Shown here: positions 29,334 to 37,006 of the stretch, one piece after another
Layout: the number at the start of each line of letters is the position of its first letter
How positions within the stretch are numbered: position 1 is the stretch's first letter
DNA from: Flavobacterium soyae
GTDB lineage: Bacteria > Bacteroidota > Bacteroidia > Flavobacteriales > Flavobacteriaceae
Assembly (NCBI RefSeq): GCF_021245985.1
Contig: NZ_JAJQXA010000027.1
Coordinates: 1 to 39,955, forward strand
DNA: 39,955 bases
Direction: 5' to 3'
The notes under the pieces: generated by a model
What the model saw: the letters and a program-made list of their open reading frames with translations, nothing else
Told to the model about the DNA's origin: nothing
The model's database searches: none
Position numbers and translations under genes: made by a program

Positions 29334-32264
29334 CTAAAAATTTAAAATGAATTCTGTGATATTTGCATCAGACGGAAGCTGCAATTTTTTTCGAATTCTG
29401 TATCGGGTATCTTCCACTCCGCGAACAGAAATTCCTAAAAGCGGAGCAATTTCTTTGGTATTAAAGTTCATTCGCAGATACGCACACAATCTCATATCGC
29501 GCGGAGTAAGTTCTGGGTAACTGTTTTTCAGCCTCTGCATAAAATTGTCATGCAATTGATTGAAGATTTCCTCAAATTCGTTCCATTGCTTATCGCCTTG
29601 AAGTTCATGATCGATCAGCTTGTTTATTTTGGTTAACAAACTAAAGTTTACACCTGGTTCGTTTTTCTTATCGATTTGGCCAATCAGCTCTTTTATTGAA
29701 AGCAGGATTTCGTTTAAATGAATAAGATTCACCGTATTCGAAGCTACTTTTGCATTTTTAAGATTTATCGTAGTCTGCAGGTTTTCGCGAACAATGGCCA
29801 TATTTTCTTGTTCCAATGTCAATCTCTGTTCATTAAGTTCGGCACGGCTGCGCAGCAATTCTTTTTCCTGATTGAGGATCAATTGCTGGCGATCTCGTTC
29901 TGCCACAGATTTTTGATATTTAATAATCAAATAAATGACAATACTATAAAGTATAAAATACAGAATATAAGCCCAGATCGTTCTGTACCAAGGCGGTAAA
30001 ACTTCAAAACGAAAAACGGCTTCTTCACTTACCACATCATAAATGTTTTTTGCCCTTACATGAAAAACATATTCGTTTTCAGGTAAGTTCGTGTATTCTT
30101 TTTCTGTCTGAAGACTGTATTCTGACCATTTTGGTTCAAAACCTTCCAGCCAGTATTCGTATTTTGTGGCATCGGCTTCATCATAAAAAAGCGATGAAAA
30201 AGAAAAATGAAGCGCATTATGGGAATGCGATAAAACATTTGATATTTCTTCACACGCCTCTTTTGTTTTATTTGGAAGCACATCAAATCGGCTTGAAAAT
30301 AACAGACTGTCTTTCGGAAAAATACATTTAACCTCTGAAATTACCGCTTTATATTTCGTTTGATATTGCTTGTTTTTAATGGTGTTATAATGAATTAAAC
30401 CATCCTGCGTACCAAAAAACACATCTCCCGTGGCTGTGGTTTGTATATTCTCAAAACCCGGAACGTATAAATATCTGAGTTTTCTAAAAGGCAGTTCTTC
30501 AACCTCAAAACTTCCATTTGGGTTTTTAGTTATTTTTCCGGTATTTTCTCCAGATACGTACCAGACATTATCCTGATTATCCGATTTTAATAAACGAATA
30601 TGATTTTCCATTCCGAGATATTTCCTAAAAACGGGTTCGGGAATCATTTTCTTCGAATGCGAATCTTGTTTGTAAACTCCTTTTGTTGTTCCAAAAAGAA
30701 TTTGATTATCTATTTTAAAAGTATTCAAAAACAAACTCGACGGGAAACCATTCTTTTGATTGTAAAATTCCACTTTTGAAACCGCATCGAATGTTTTATT
30801 AAACTGAATTTTATAAATTCCTTTGTAACCGTGAGCAATCCAGAAATCGCCGTTTTTATCGGTTTCGATAACACGGCTGCTTTCTTCAAAACCTTTTATT
30901 TTATTTTGATAAACCCACGTATTATTTATTTTTTTGAGAAGATACATTCCGTTATAACCGCCAACGATCAATAAATCAGGATGATTAGGAACTAATATTC
31001 CTTTCCAAGCTCCATCTGTTTTTGCCAATAATTTTGCCGAATTACCGGAAACTTCAAAGATTCCGTTTTTTTCGAAAGCCAAAAGTGAGCTTCCAAAAAC
31101 ACCAATATTCCAGACATTTTCAGACATGCCTGAAACGTGCTGAAAGTTTGCATTTTCATGTTTTCCGTTTTTATAAGAAAGCCAATCCATCCAAAACAAA
31201 CCGTTGTCTGTCGCGATATATAATTTGTCCTGATAAATCTGGCTGCAGTATATTTTGGTTTCTGAATTTGAAGTATCTAAAACTCTGGATAACGGCGAAG
31301 AAATTTGAATGAGTGAAATTCCTTCCTTTAGCGTAACCCATAAATTGCCTTCTTTATCAACCTTTAAATTCGTTACATAATCGTTTTGCAAACCCGTTTG
31401 TTTGTTGATATGCTGAATCAAACGTCCCAAACCATCTATGACTATCAACCCAGATTGACGGGTTCCAATTCCGAAATATCCATCAGAAAGCTGAATCCCT
31501 GTAGAAATTTGATTTTGCTTCAAAACATTATCGGCTTCTGTTACAAATGGCTTTAGCTGATTATCTTTAAAAGTAAAAAGTCCGTTTTTTTGTGAAAGCA
31601 ATAAAAGTCCGTTTTTGGTTTGAAAGATTTTTCGAATCTTCATTCCGGCAAATTGATCGCTGTTTGTAATCGCCGTTAACGCATTATTTTTTAACTGCAA
31701 TAAACCTTTTGCATTATCTAAAACATAGATTTCCTTATTGACTTCAAAGAAATCATCAAATTTTACATTAGACTTTAAAACCTTGATTTTATTGTTCTTG
31801 TAGATAAGGATTTCTTCATAAGAGAAAAAAATCACTTCGTTATTTCGGATAACGGTATGCACCACATCGCCAAAGTTTCGCGCCGATTCCGGTAATAATT
31901 TTACTAAAGATGTATATTGATACTGCCCGTTTGGCAATTGAATGGCATAGCCAAAATCGCCTTGGGCGCCCACATACATTTTGTCGTTTTTGTCGATGGC
32001 AAGCGAGCGAACCATACTTTTGTTTTCGGGCTGTGTTACAATGCTCCAGCGAACACCATCAAACTGCATAATCCCGAAGTGATTGGCAAAAAACATCATT
32101 CCCTTAGAATCCTGTAAAACATCCCAGTTTTCTGAAGCGGCTTTATACGTTTTCGGATTATAATTGGTTATAAAAGGAATTCCAATTTTTTTTATCTGCG
32201 CCTTTACAATTGGAGAAATAAATACTATCGATAAAACTAAAATTCTAATTATACATTTCGTCAT
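29334..32264 (-). CDS. Membrane-bound transcription regulator: beta-propeller, Y_Y_Y, LuxR-type HTH
   Basis: 976 aa. N-terminal signal peptide (ending VKAQ, about 1-23); a periplasmic two-propeller-like sensor (about 30-640) with recurring DKNGDFWIAHG / DKEGNLWVTLK blades; Y_Y_Y domain (about 690-755, YEYWLEGFEPKWSEY); one membrane span (about 762-780, WAYILYFILYSIVIYLII); a coiled coil (about 785-850); and a C-terminal LuxR/NarL-like HTH (about 910-970, LTPRDMRLCAYLRMNFNTKE, IAPLLGISVRGVEDTRYRIR). It lacks the histidine kinase and receiver modules of hybrid two-component regulators, so binding of an oligosaccharide may be passed directly to a DNA-binding domain, as proposed for SusR-like proteins. 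It lies directly upstream of the GH16-GH64-GH18-protease genes on the same strand and is their likely activator. Confidence 0.87.
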   Translation of the reverse strand: MTKCIIRILVLSIVFISPIVKAQIKKIGIPFITNYNPKTYKAASENWDVLQDSKGMMFFANHFGIMQFDGVRWSIVTQPENKSMVRSLAIDKNDKMYVGAQGDFGYAIQLPNGQYQYTSLVKLLPESARNFGDVVHTVIRNNEVIFFSYEEILIYKNNKIKVLKSNVKFDDFFEVNKEIYVLDNAKGLLQLKNNALTAITNSDQFAGMKIRKIFQTKNGLLLLSQKNGLFTFKDNQLKPFVTEADNVLKQNQISTGIQLSDGYFGIGTRQSGLIVIDGLGRLIQHINKQTGLQNDYVTNLKVDKEGNLWVTLKEGISLIQISSPLSRVLDTSNSETKIYCSQIYQDKLYIATDNGLFWMDWLSYKNGKHENANFQHVSGMSENVWNIGVFGSSLLAFEKNGIFEVSGNSAKLLAKTDGAWKGILVPNHPDLLIVGGYNGMYLLKKINNTWVYQNKIKGFEESSRVIETDKNGDFWIAHGYKGIYKIQFNKTFDAVSKVEFYNQKNGFPSSLFLNTFKIDNQILFGTTKGVYKQDSHSKKMIPEPVFRKYLGMENHIRLLKSDNQDNVWYVSGENTGKITKNPNGSFEVEELPFRKLRYLYVPGFENIQTTATGDVFFGTQDGLIHYNTIKNKQYQTKYKAVISEVKCIFPKDSLLFSSRFDVLPNKTKEACEEISNVLSHSHNALHFSFSSLFYDEADATKYEYWLEGFEPKWSEYSLQTEKEYTNLPENEYVFHVRAKNIYDVVSEEAVFRFEVLPPWYRTIWAYILYFILYSIVIYLIIKYQKSVAERDRQQLILNQEKELLRSRAELNEQRLTLEQENMAIVRENLQTTINLKNAKVASNTVNLIHLNEILLSIKELIGQIDKKNEPGVNFSLLTKINKLIDHELQGDKQWNEFEEIFNQLHDNFMQRLKNSYPELTPRDMRLCAYLRMNFNTKEIAPLLGISVRGVEDTRYRIRKKLQLPSDANITEFILNF

Positions 32265-32510
32265 TTTGTTTCTGTCTGTAGGTTATTGTGTGATTTTTGG
32301 GAATCACATTTTAGGAAATTGACTCTTGGGGAAAGCCATTTTCCAGGCAAAAAACATTCATTTTCATAAATGTATTAATAACAATTATTCACTATTATCA
32401 AACTAAAATAGAGAATATCGAAATTCAAATATATAAAATTTTATTTTAATGCAACAAATTACATTATAATCAAATAATTTAGTAATTGTAAGATTAAATT
32501 TTAAAATCCA

Positions 32511-32681
32511 AATCTTGTCATTGTAAGAAATGAAGCAACCACACTAACAAAGATCACAAATTGATTTAACACGTGAGATTGCTTCGTTCCTTGCAAAGAC
32601 CAATCTTTGTGGATCTACGGGTCTGATTGCTTCGCCAGTTCGCTATCGCTCGTGTCCTCATTCCTCAAAAATGACAAGATT
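32511..32681. repeat. 171-bp MITE-like element with 12-bp terminal inverted repeats
   Basis: AATCTTGTCATT (32511-32522) and AATGACAAGATT (32670-32681) bound a segment containing GATTGCTTCGTTCCTTGC and CCAGTTCGCTATCGCTCG, sequence of the kind seen in dispersed Flavobacterium repeats. No open frame. The 32265-32510 stretch before it shows only AT-rich sequence. Confidence 0.65.
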
Positions 32682-32717
32682 ATGGAAAAATAATTCTCCT
32701 TCAAAATAATTTCTAAC

Positions 32718-32761
32718 TTTCAAACATAACCTGCGGTTTCAACCGTGGGTTATGTTTGAAA
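32718..32761. repeat. Long hairpin of the CGGTTTCAACCG type
   Basis: TTTCAAACATAACC (32718-32731) pairs perfectly with GGTTATGTTTGAAA (32748-32761). The loop itself contains CGGTTTCAACCG. A relative (CCGCGGTTTCAACTGCGGG) is at 39799-39817. It lies past the LacI-type gene on its downstream side and could end its transcript. Confidence 0.7.
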
Positions 32762-32841
32762 TACTGTTTGCTTACAGATAGTTTATTAAAAAATAACCTG
32801 CACCGATCCGTTTAATCCGTAAAACCCGTGGGCAATTAAAA

Positions 32842-33867
32842 TCATCGCCTAGCAGGAAAATAATTCTCCTTTAAGATAATTTCCAGCGGAATATAATGTG
32901 TGCGTTCTGTGTCTTCCTGAAGAACTAGTTTTTTGTATAAATAATTGATTCCCATATAACCTTGACTTTCGGGTCTTTGGTTGATTAAAAAATCGATTAC
33001 GCCTTTGTTTAGGTATTCGATATTTTCATTTAATAAATCGTAACCAATAATTCGGATGCCTTTTATATTATTTTGTTCCAAAAATCTAGCAACAATATAT
33101 GCCCTTGAATTGGGAACAAAAACACTGCTGATTCCTGAAAACATTTCCAGATTCATCTGATCAATTCCCGAATCTTTAATGGTTATTTCTGAAAATTTAA
33201 AATTCGTGAGTTCTTCATTATCTTTAAAGAAAGAATAAAATCCGTCGATTCTCTGCAAATACACCGATGTACTTTCGATTTCACGGGTAATTTTAAAAAT
33301 CAGAACATGTCTTTCGTTTTTCACCGCAAAACTGATTAATCTTCCTGCCAAATAGCCGCTTTGAAAAGCATCCTGACCTACATAAGCATGATTGTCTTCG
33401 TTTGAAATATTCGAATCGATCATCACTACCGGAATATTTTTCTTTTTATATTCATTTAAAAACTGAACCGAATCGTCGTAAAATATTGGAGCGAACAACA
33501 AGCCGTCGCAATCGAACTCTAATACTTTTTTGACTGATTCCTTAAAAGAAACAGCATTAAAATCATAAAAGAAATAATCCAGAACGATTCCGAATTTGCT
33601 AAACTCCAAAGCAGCTTTCTCAATACCATCAACCTGACTTCTCCAATATTCTAATTTTTCATATTTAGGAAGAAAAACCGCAAAATGAAACTTCTTATTT
33701 AAAGCCAGATTACTGGCCAAAATATTTCGCTTATAACCAAACTCTTCAATTATAGCATTGACTTTGTCTACAGTTTCCTGTGCAGCCTGACCCCGATTAT
33801 GAATAATCCTGTCTACAGTTCCGGGCGAAACATTGGCTAATTCAGCAATTTTTTTAATTGTTATGAT
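32842..33867 (-). CDS. LacI-family transcription regulator without a standard start codon for its HTH
   Basis: The open frame runs from a TAA at 33880-33882 down to the stop at 32842. Its first residues read KRINIITIKKIAELANVSPG and TVDRIIHNRGQAAQETVDKV, a complete LacI-type helix-turn-helix and hinge (GYKRNILASNLAL), followed by a sugar-binding periplasmic-binding-protein fold to the end (FPARR). No ATG, GTG or TTG lies between that TAA and the HTH; the first standard codon is TTG at 33720, which would delete the DNA-binding domain. I place the start at ATC 33865-33867 because it aligns with PurR-like proteins and gives 341 aa, normal for the family; ATT or ATA nearby are alternatives. It is divergent from the glucuronate genes and is their probable repressor. 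A weak minus-strand -7 (CAAAAATA on plus, 33925-33932) exists. Confidence 0.75.
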   Translation of the reverse strand: MITIKKIAELANVSPGTVDRIIHNRGQAAQETVDKVNAIIEEFGYKRNILASNLALNKKFHFAVFLPKYEKLEYWRSQVDGIEKAALEFSKFGIVLDYFFYDFNAVSFKESVKKVLEFDCDGLLFAPIFYDDSVQFLNEYKKKNIPVVMIDSNISNEDNHAYVGQDAFQSGYLAGRLISFAVKNERHVLIFKITREIESTSVYLQRIDGFYSFFKDNEELTNFKFSEITIKDSGIDQMNLEMFSGISSVFVPNSRAYIVARFLEQNNIKGIRIIGYDLLNENIEYLNKGVIDFLINQRPESQGYMGINYLYKKLVLQEDTERTHYIPLEIILKENYFPARR

Positions 33868-33934
33868 ATTGATTCTTTTTTAGTTAAAATAATAAAAGCT
33901 CTTTGGTATAATTCGTTTTTTTTGCAAAAATAAG

Positions 33935-33964
33935 TTGTTTTACATTACAATTTACATACATTTG
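33935..33964 (+). promoter_or_regulatory. Consensus Bacteroidota promoter of the glucuronate operon
   Basis: TTG (33935-33937) and TACATTTG (33957-33964, fits TAnnTTTG) are separated by exactly 19 bp. The first gene starts 98 bp downstream of the -7 element. This is the best promoter match in the window. Confidence 0.75.
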
Positions 33965-33972
33965 TAAAATAC

Positions 33973-33986
33973 CGTGTGCGTACACG
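33973..33986. promoter_or_regulatory. Candidate LacI-type operator
   Basis: CGTGTGCGTACACG has 5-bp arms CGTGT/ACACG around GCGT. It begins 9 bp after the -7 element, so it would overlap the transcription start. Position and symmetry suit a repressor site for the divergent LacI-type protein. Binding is inference. Confidence 0.55.
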
Positions 33987-34061
33987 TAAAAATACACATA
34001 ATATAAAAACGGCAAACATTTTTTATATTATTATTTCGAAAATCAAAACAAAACTTTACCA

Positions 34062-34511
34062 ATGATTGTAGATTCATTACATAATGCAGCTAAATATTAT
34101 AGTCTGCACCCCAACTTTCAAAAAGCTTTTGAGTATGTAAATCAAACTGATATTGCTAGTCTTGAAGCGGGAACTATAGAAATTAATGAAGGCTTAAAAC
34201 TAATCGTGATTCACGGTGACGGAAGTACGAGAGAAGAAAGTATTAAAGGTTTTGAATGCCACGATAAAAACATTGACATTCAAATTTCAATACAAGGCCC
34301 TGAAACTTTTGCGTGGAAACCGAGAGAAAAATGTGTTAGCCCGAATGGAGATTACAGCGACGAAAGAGATGTTCGTTTTTTCCACGATAAACCGGATATG
34401 TTTTTTGAACTTCAGGAAAAACAATTTGCGATTTTATTTCCAGAGGATGTTCATGCGGCAATGATTGGTGAAGGCTTTTTGAAAAAACTGGTATTTAAAG
34501 TTAAGATATAA
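34062..34511 (+). CDS. YhcH/YjgK/YiaL family cupin-like protein
   Basis: 149 aa, the full length of the family (DUF386). Landmarks: the N-terminal MIVDSLHNAAKYYSLHPNF, GDGSTREESIKGFECHDKNI with the conserved ECH, DIQISIQGPE, and FAILFPEDVHAAMIG near the end, which supplies the cupin-type metal ligands. Members are cytosolic and occur in sialic acid, uronate and other sugar operons; a mutarotase- or isomerase-like role on a sugar acid has been suggested. It is the first gene after the consensus promoter and operator, with mannonate/fructuronate enzymes downstream, so it probably acts on a glucuronate-derived intermediate. Confidence 0.88.
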   Translation: MIVDSLHNAAKYYSLHPNFQKAFEYVNQTDIASLEAGTIEINEGLKLIVIHGDGSTREESIKGFECHDKNIDIQISIQGPETFAWKPREKCVSPNGDYSDERDVRFFHDKPDMFFELQEKQFAILFPEDVHAAMIGEGFLKKLVFKVKI

Positions 34512-34521
34512 ACTATAAAAT

Positions 34522-34667
34522 TAAACATATAGAAACATAGATTTTTTGAGTTGAAAAGTTTATCCGGAAAAACAGGTTTTCACACATAGCTAAGACGTAA
34601 AAACTATGTTTGTTAATGCAGGTGAAACGCCTTTAACAAGTTCTGAAACTATGTTTCTATGTGTTTA
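34522..34667 (+). repeat. Dispersed ~145-bp inverted-repeat element, copy C
   Basis: The ends are TAAACATATAGAAACATAG and CTATGTTTCTATGTGTTTA. The interior holds CACACATAGCTAAGACG and GTGAAACGCCTTTAACAAG. It fills the gap between the YhcH-like and SDR genes inside one operon. It carries TATGTTTG (34605-34612), a TAnnTTTG match that could give the downstream genes an extra promoter, though no -33 TTG is seen. Confidence 0.8.
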
Positions 34668-34695
34668 GAAAAAATTATAACCTATAAAAATAAGA

Positions 34696-35508
34696 ATGGA
34701 TTCAATATTTAATCTAAAAGGAAAAATTGCTCTTATTACGGGCGGTGCCGGAGTATTAGGAAGCAACTTTGCAAATGTTTTGGCAAAACAAGGTGTTATT
34801 GTCGGGATTGTCTCTCAATCAATTGAAAAAGCGGAAAAAACCGTACAGCATATAGAAGCTCATGGCGGGCGGGCATTTGCTGTTCAGGCAAATGTTTTAA
34901 GTAAAGAAGAATTAGAAAAAGCAAAAGATTTTATCGTTGAAAAATATGGTCGTTTAGATATCCTGATTAATGCAGCCGGAGGAAATATGCCGGGTGCAAC
35001 GATTCAGCCGGATCAGGCAGTTTATGATATGAAAACTGATGATTTACAAAAAGTTATTGACTTGAATATTATTGGAACAATGCTTCCTACTCAAGTTTTT
35101 TCGGAGCTATTTGCAAAACAGAAATCAGGAAATATCATCAACATTTCATCGGCATCGGCACAAAGACCATTAACCAGAGTTGTAGGTTATTCTGCTTCAA
35201 AAGCGGCAATTGACAATTTTACACAATGGATGGCGGTTGAATTAGCCCAGAAATATGGCGAAGGAATTCGTGTAAATGCGATTTCTCCGGGATTTTTTAT
35301 TGGAGAACAAAACCGTGCTTTATTATTAACTCCAGAAGGAAAACTGACCCAAAGAGGCGAAAAAATCATAGATCATACGCCAATGGGAAGATTTGGAACT
35401 CCGGAAGATATTGACGGCGCACTTTTATTTTTATGCAGCGATATGTCAAAATTCGTTACAGGAATAACCTTAAAAGTTGACGGCGGATTTGCCGCAACAA
35501 GTATTTAA
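34696..35508 (+). CDS. uxuB: SDR-type D-mannonate oxidoreductase (fructuronate reductase)
   Basis: 270 aa short-chain dehydrogenase. The cofactor site is TGGAGVLG (residues 15-22) followed by NAAGGNMPGAT, and the catalytic pair is Y165 and K169 in GYSASKAA, with S151-S154 in NISSASAQ. The C-terminal LKVDGGFAATS is a usual SDR end. The TGGxGVLG/NAAGGN combination and the position next to uxuA match the SDR-type UxuB seen in Bacillus and Bacteroidota, which interconverts fructuronate and mannonate with NAD(P)H, unlike the unrelated long-chain E. coli enzyme. The gene symbol is given by analogy. A KduD-like function is a weaker alternative. Confidence 0.83.
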   Translation: MDSIFNLKGKIALITGGAGVLGSNFANVLAKQGVIVGIVSQSIEKAEKTVQHIEAHGGRAFAVQANVLSKEELEKAKDFIVEKYGRLDILINAAGGNMPGATIQPDQAVYDMKTDDLQKVIDLNIIGTMLPTQVFSELFAKQKSGNIINISSASAQRPLTRVVGYSASKAAIDNFTQWMAVELAQKYGEGIRVNAISPGFFIGEQNRALLLTPEGKLTQRGEKIIDHTPMGRFGTPEDIDGALLFLCSDMSKFVTGITLKVDGGFAATSI

Positions 35509-35527
35509 GATTTCTCACGTCCTGCAA

Positions 35528-35615
35528 TCCTGAGGCTTCAGGACAAAACCCGGCAGGTTTAAATTAGTCATTTCTATAAATTAAAATACCTGCAAGGTTT
35601 GTAAAACCTTGCAGG
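35528..35615. repeat. Two hairpins between the SDR and uxuA genes
   Basis: TCCTGAGGCTTCAGGA (35528-35543) has 6-bp arms. CCTGCAAGGTTT (35589-35600) pairs perfectly with AAACCTTGCAGG (35604-35615). The second lacks a U-tract and lies only 23 bp before the uxuA start, so it looks like an intergenic repeat that may stabilise or attenuate the transcript. Confidence 0.65.
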
Positions 35616-35638
35616 AAATAAAACAAAAAACATAAAAC

Positions 35639-36823
35639 ATGGAACAAACATTAAGATGGTTCGGACCAAATGATCCTGTTTCTTTACAAGATATCAAACA
35701 AACTGGAGCAACCGGAATTGTAACAGCTTTACATCATATTCCAAACGGAGAGGTTTGGAGCATTGACGAAATCATTAAACGAAAAGTTGAAATTGAACAT
35801 AAAGACGGAGATCCTAAAAAAGGTGCTTCAGGTTTAACCTGGTCAGTTGTAGAAAGTATTCCGGTACATGAAGACATTAAAAAACAGACTGGAAATTATC
35901 TTCAATATATTGAAAATTATAAAGAAAGTATTCGTAATCTGGCTTTGTGCGGTATTAAATGTGTCTGCTACAACTTTATGCCAGTTTTAGACTGGTCAAG
36001 AACAGATTTATCATTTACGGTAGAAGACGGTTCTAAAGCTTTACGTTTTGATATCAATGCTTTTGCGGCTTTCGAATTGTTTATTTTAAAAAGACCAGGT
36101 GCAGAAAACGAATATTCTGATGTACAGAAACAAAAAGCAAAAAGCTATTTTGAAGCAATGACTCCAGAAGACAAAGTAAAGTTACAGCAGAACATTTTGG
36201 CTGGACTTCCAGGTGCCGAAGAAGCCTATACGGTTGAAGATTTCTTAGTAACCTTAAGTGCTTACAATCATATTGACAGACAGGCTTTGAAGAATAATCT
36301 TTTTCATTTTCTAAAAGAAATTATTCCTGTTGCTGAAAGTAAAGGTGTTTTGATGGCGATTCATCCTGATGATCCTCCTTACCCAATTTTAGGTCTGCCA
36401 AGAGTTGTTAGCACAGAAGAAGATTTGATGGAATTAATGAATGCTGCTCCTTCTCCATCAAACGGATTTACAATGTGTACAGGTTCTTATGGTGTTCGTG
36501 CCGATAATGATTTGTCTGGAATTGTGAGACGTCATGGCGATAAAATGAATTTTATTCATTTAAGAAGCACACAACGAGACGAAGAAGGGAGTTTCTACGA
36601 AGCAAATCATCTAGAAGGTGACGTTGATATGTACGAAGTTGTAAAAGCAATTTTGGAAGTTGAAAAAAGAAATAATAGTCAATTGCCAATGCGTCCAGAT
36701 CACGGACACCAAATGCTGGATGATTTAAAGAAAAAAACAAATCCGGGTTATTCTGCAATTGGACGTTTACGAGGTTTGGCAGAATTGCGAGGGCTTGAAT
36801 TAGGGATTAAACGATCTTTATAA
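35639..36823 (+). CDS. uxuA: D-mannonate dehydratase UxuA
   Basis: 394 aa, normal for the family. It dehydrates D-mannonate to 2-keto-3-deoxygluconate in glucuronate breakdown. Landmarks: the N-terminal TLRWFGPNDPVSLQDIKQTG, ATGIVTALHHIPNGEVWS, LTWSVVESIPVHEDIK, CYNFMPVLDWSRTDL, the metal-binding IHPDDPPYP (H242), TMCTGSYGVRADND (Cys ligand), FIHLRSTQRDE and RPDHGHQMLDD near the C-terminus. It is cytosolic. It is preceded by the SDR reductase that makes its substrate and followed by a glycosidase that could release glucuronate. No KdgK/KdgA genes are in the window, so the last steps must be encoded elsewhere. Confidence 0.96.
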   Translation: MEQTLRWFGPNDPVSLQDIKQTGATGIVTALHHIPNGEVWSIDEIIKRKVEIEHKDGDPKKGASGLTWSVVESIPVHEDIKKQTGNYLQYIENYKESIRNLALCGIKCVCYNFMPVLDWSRTDLSFTVEDGSKALRFDINAFAAFELFILKRPGAENEYSDVQKQKAKSYFEAMTPEDKVKLQQNILAGLPGAEEAYTVEDFLVTLSAYNHIDRQALKNNLFHFLKEIIPVAESKGVLMAIHPDDPPYPILGLPRVVSTEEDLMELMNAAPSPSNGFTMCTGSYGVRADNDLSGIVRRHGDKMNFIHLRSTQRDEEGSFYEANHLEGDVDMYEVVKAILEVEKRNNSQLPMRPDHGHQMLDDLKKKTNPGYSAIGRLRGLAELRGLELGIKRSL

Positions 36824-36944
36824 GAGCTTTGCCACGAAGGTACAGGATTTTTCTCTCGAGATTTTGCTGATTTAGCAGATATGGTTATAAGTCTAGTTTG
36901 TCATTCAAGGAACGAAAAACTAAGCCTAAAGTTAATCTAAAAAA

Positions 36945-36957
36945 GTTCCGTAGGAAT
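36945..36957. repeat. Decayed REP palindrome
   Basis: GTTCCGTAGGAAT followed by GAAAGATAGG resembles the RAYT-linked palindromes at 1999 and 2897 but has a mutated right arm. It lies 50 bp before the GH2 gene. The rest of the 36824-37006 gap shows no clear signal. Confidence 0.5.
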
Positions 36958-37006
36958 GAAAGATAGGTAAAACGATAAATAATATTACGCCAAAAAAATT
37001 ATAAGA

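Noticed and set aside
32842..33867. LacI-type gene as a plain pseudogene
   Set aside because: The frame is open from the HTH to a normal C-terminus with no internal stop. Only the start codon is non-standard, so a working gene cannot be excluded.
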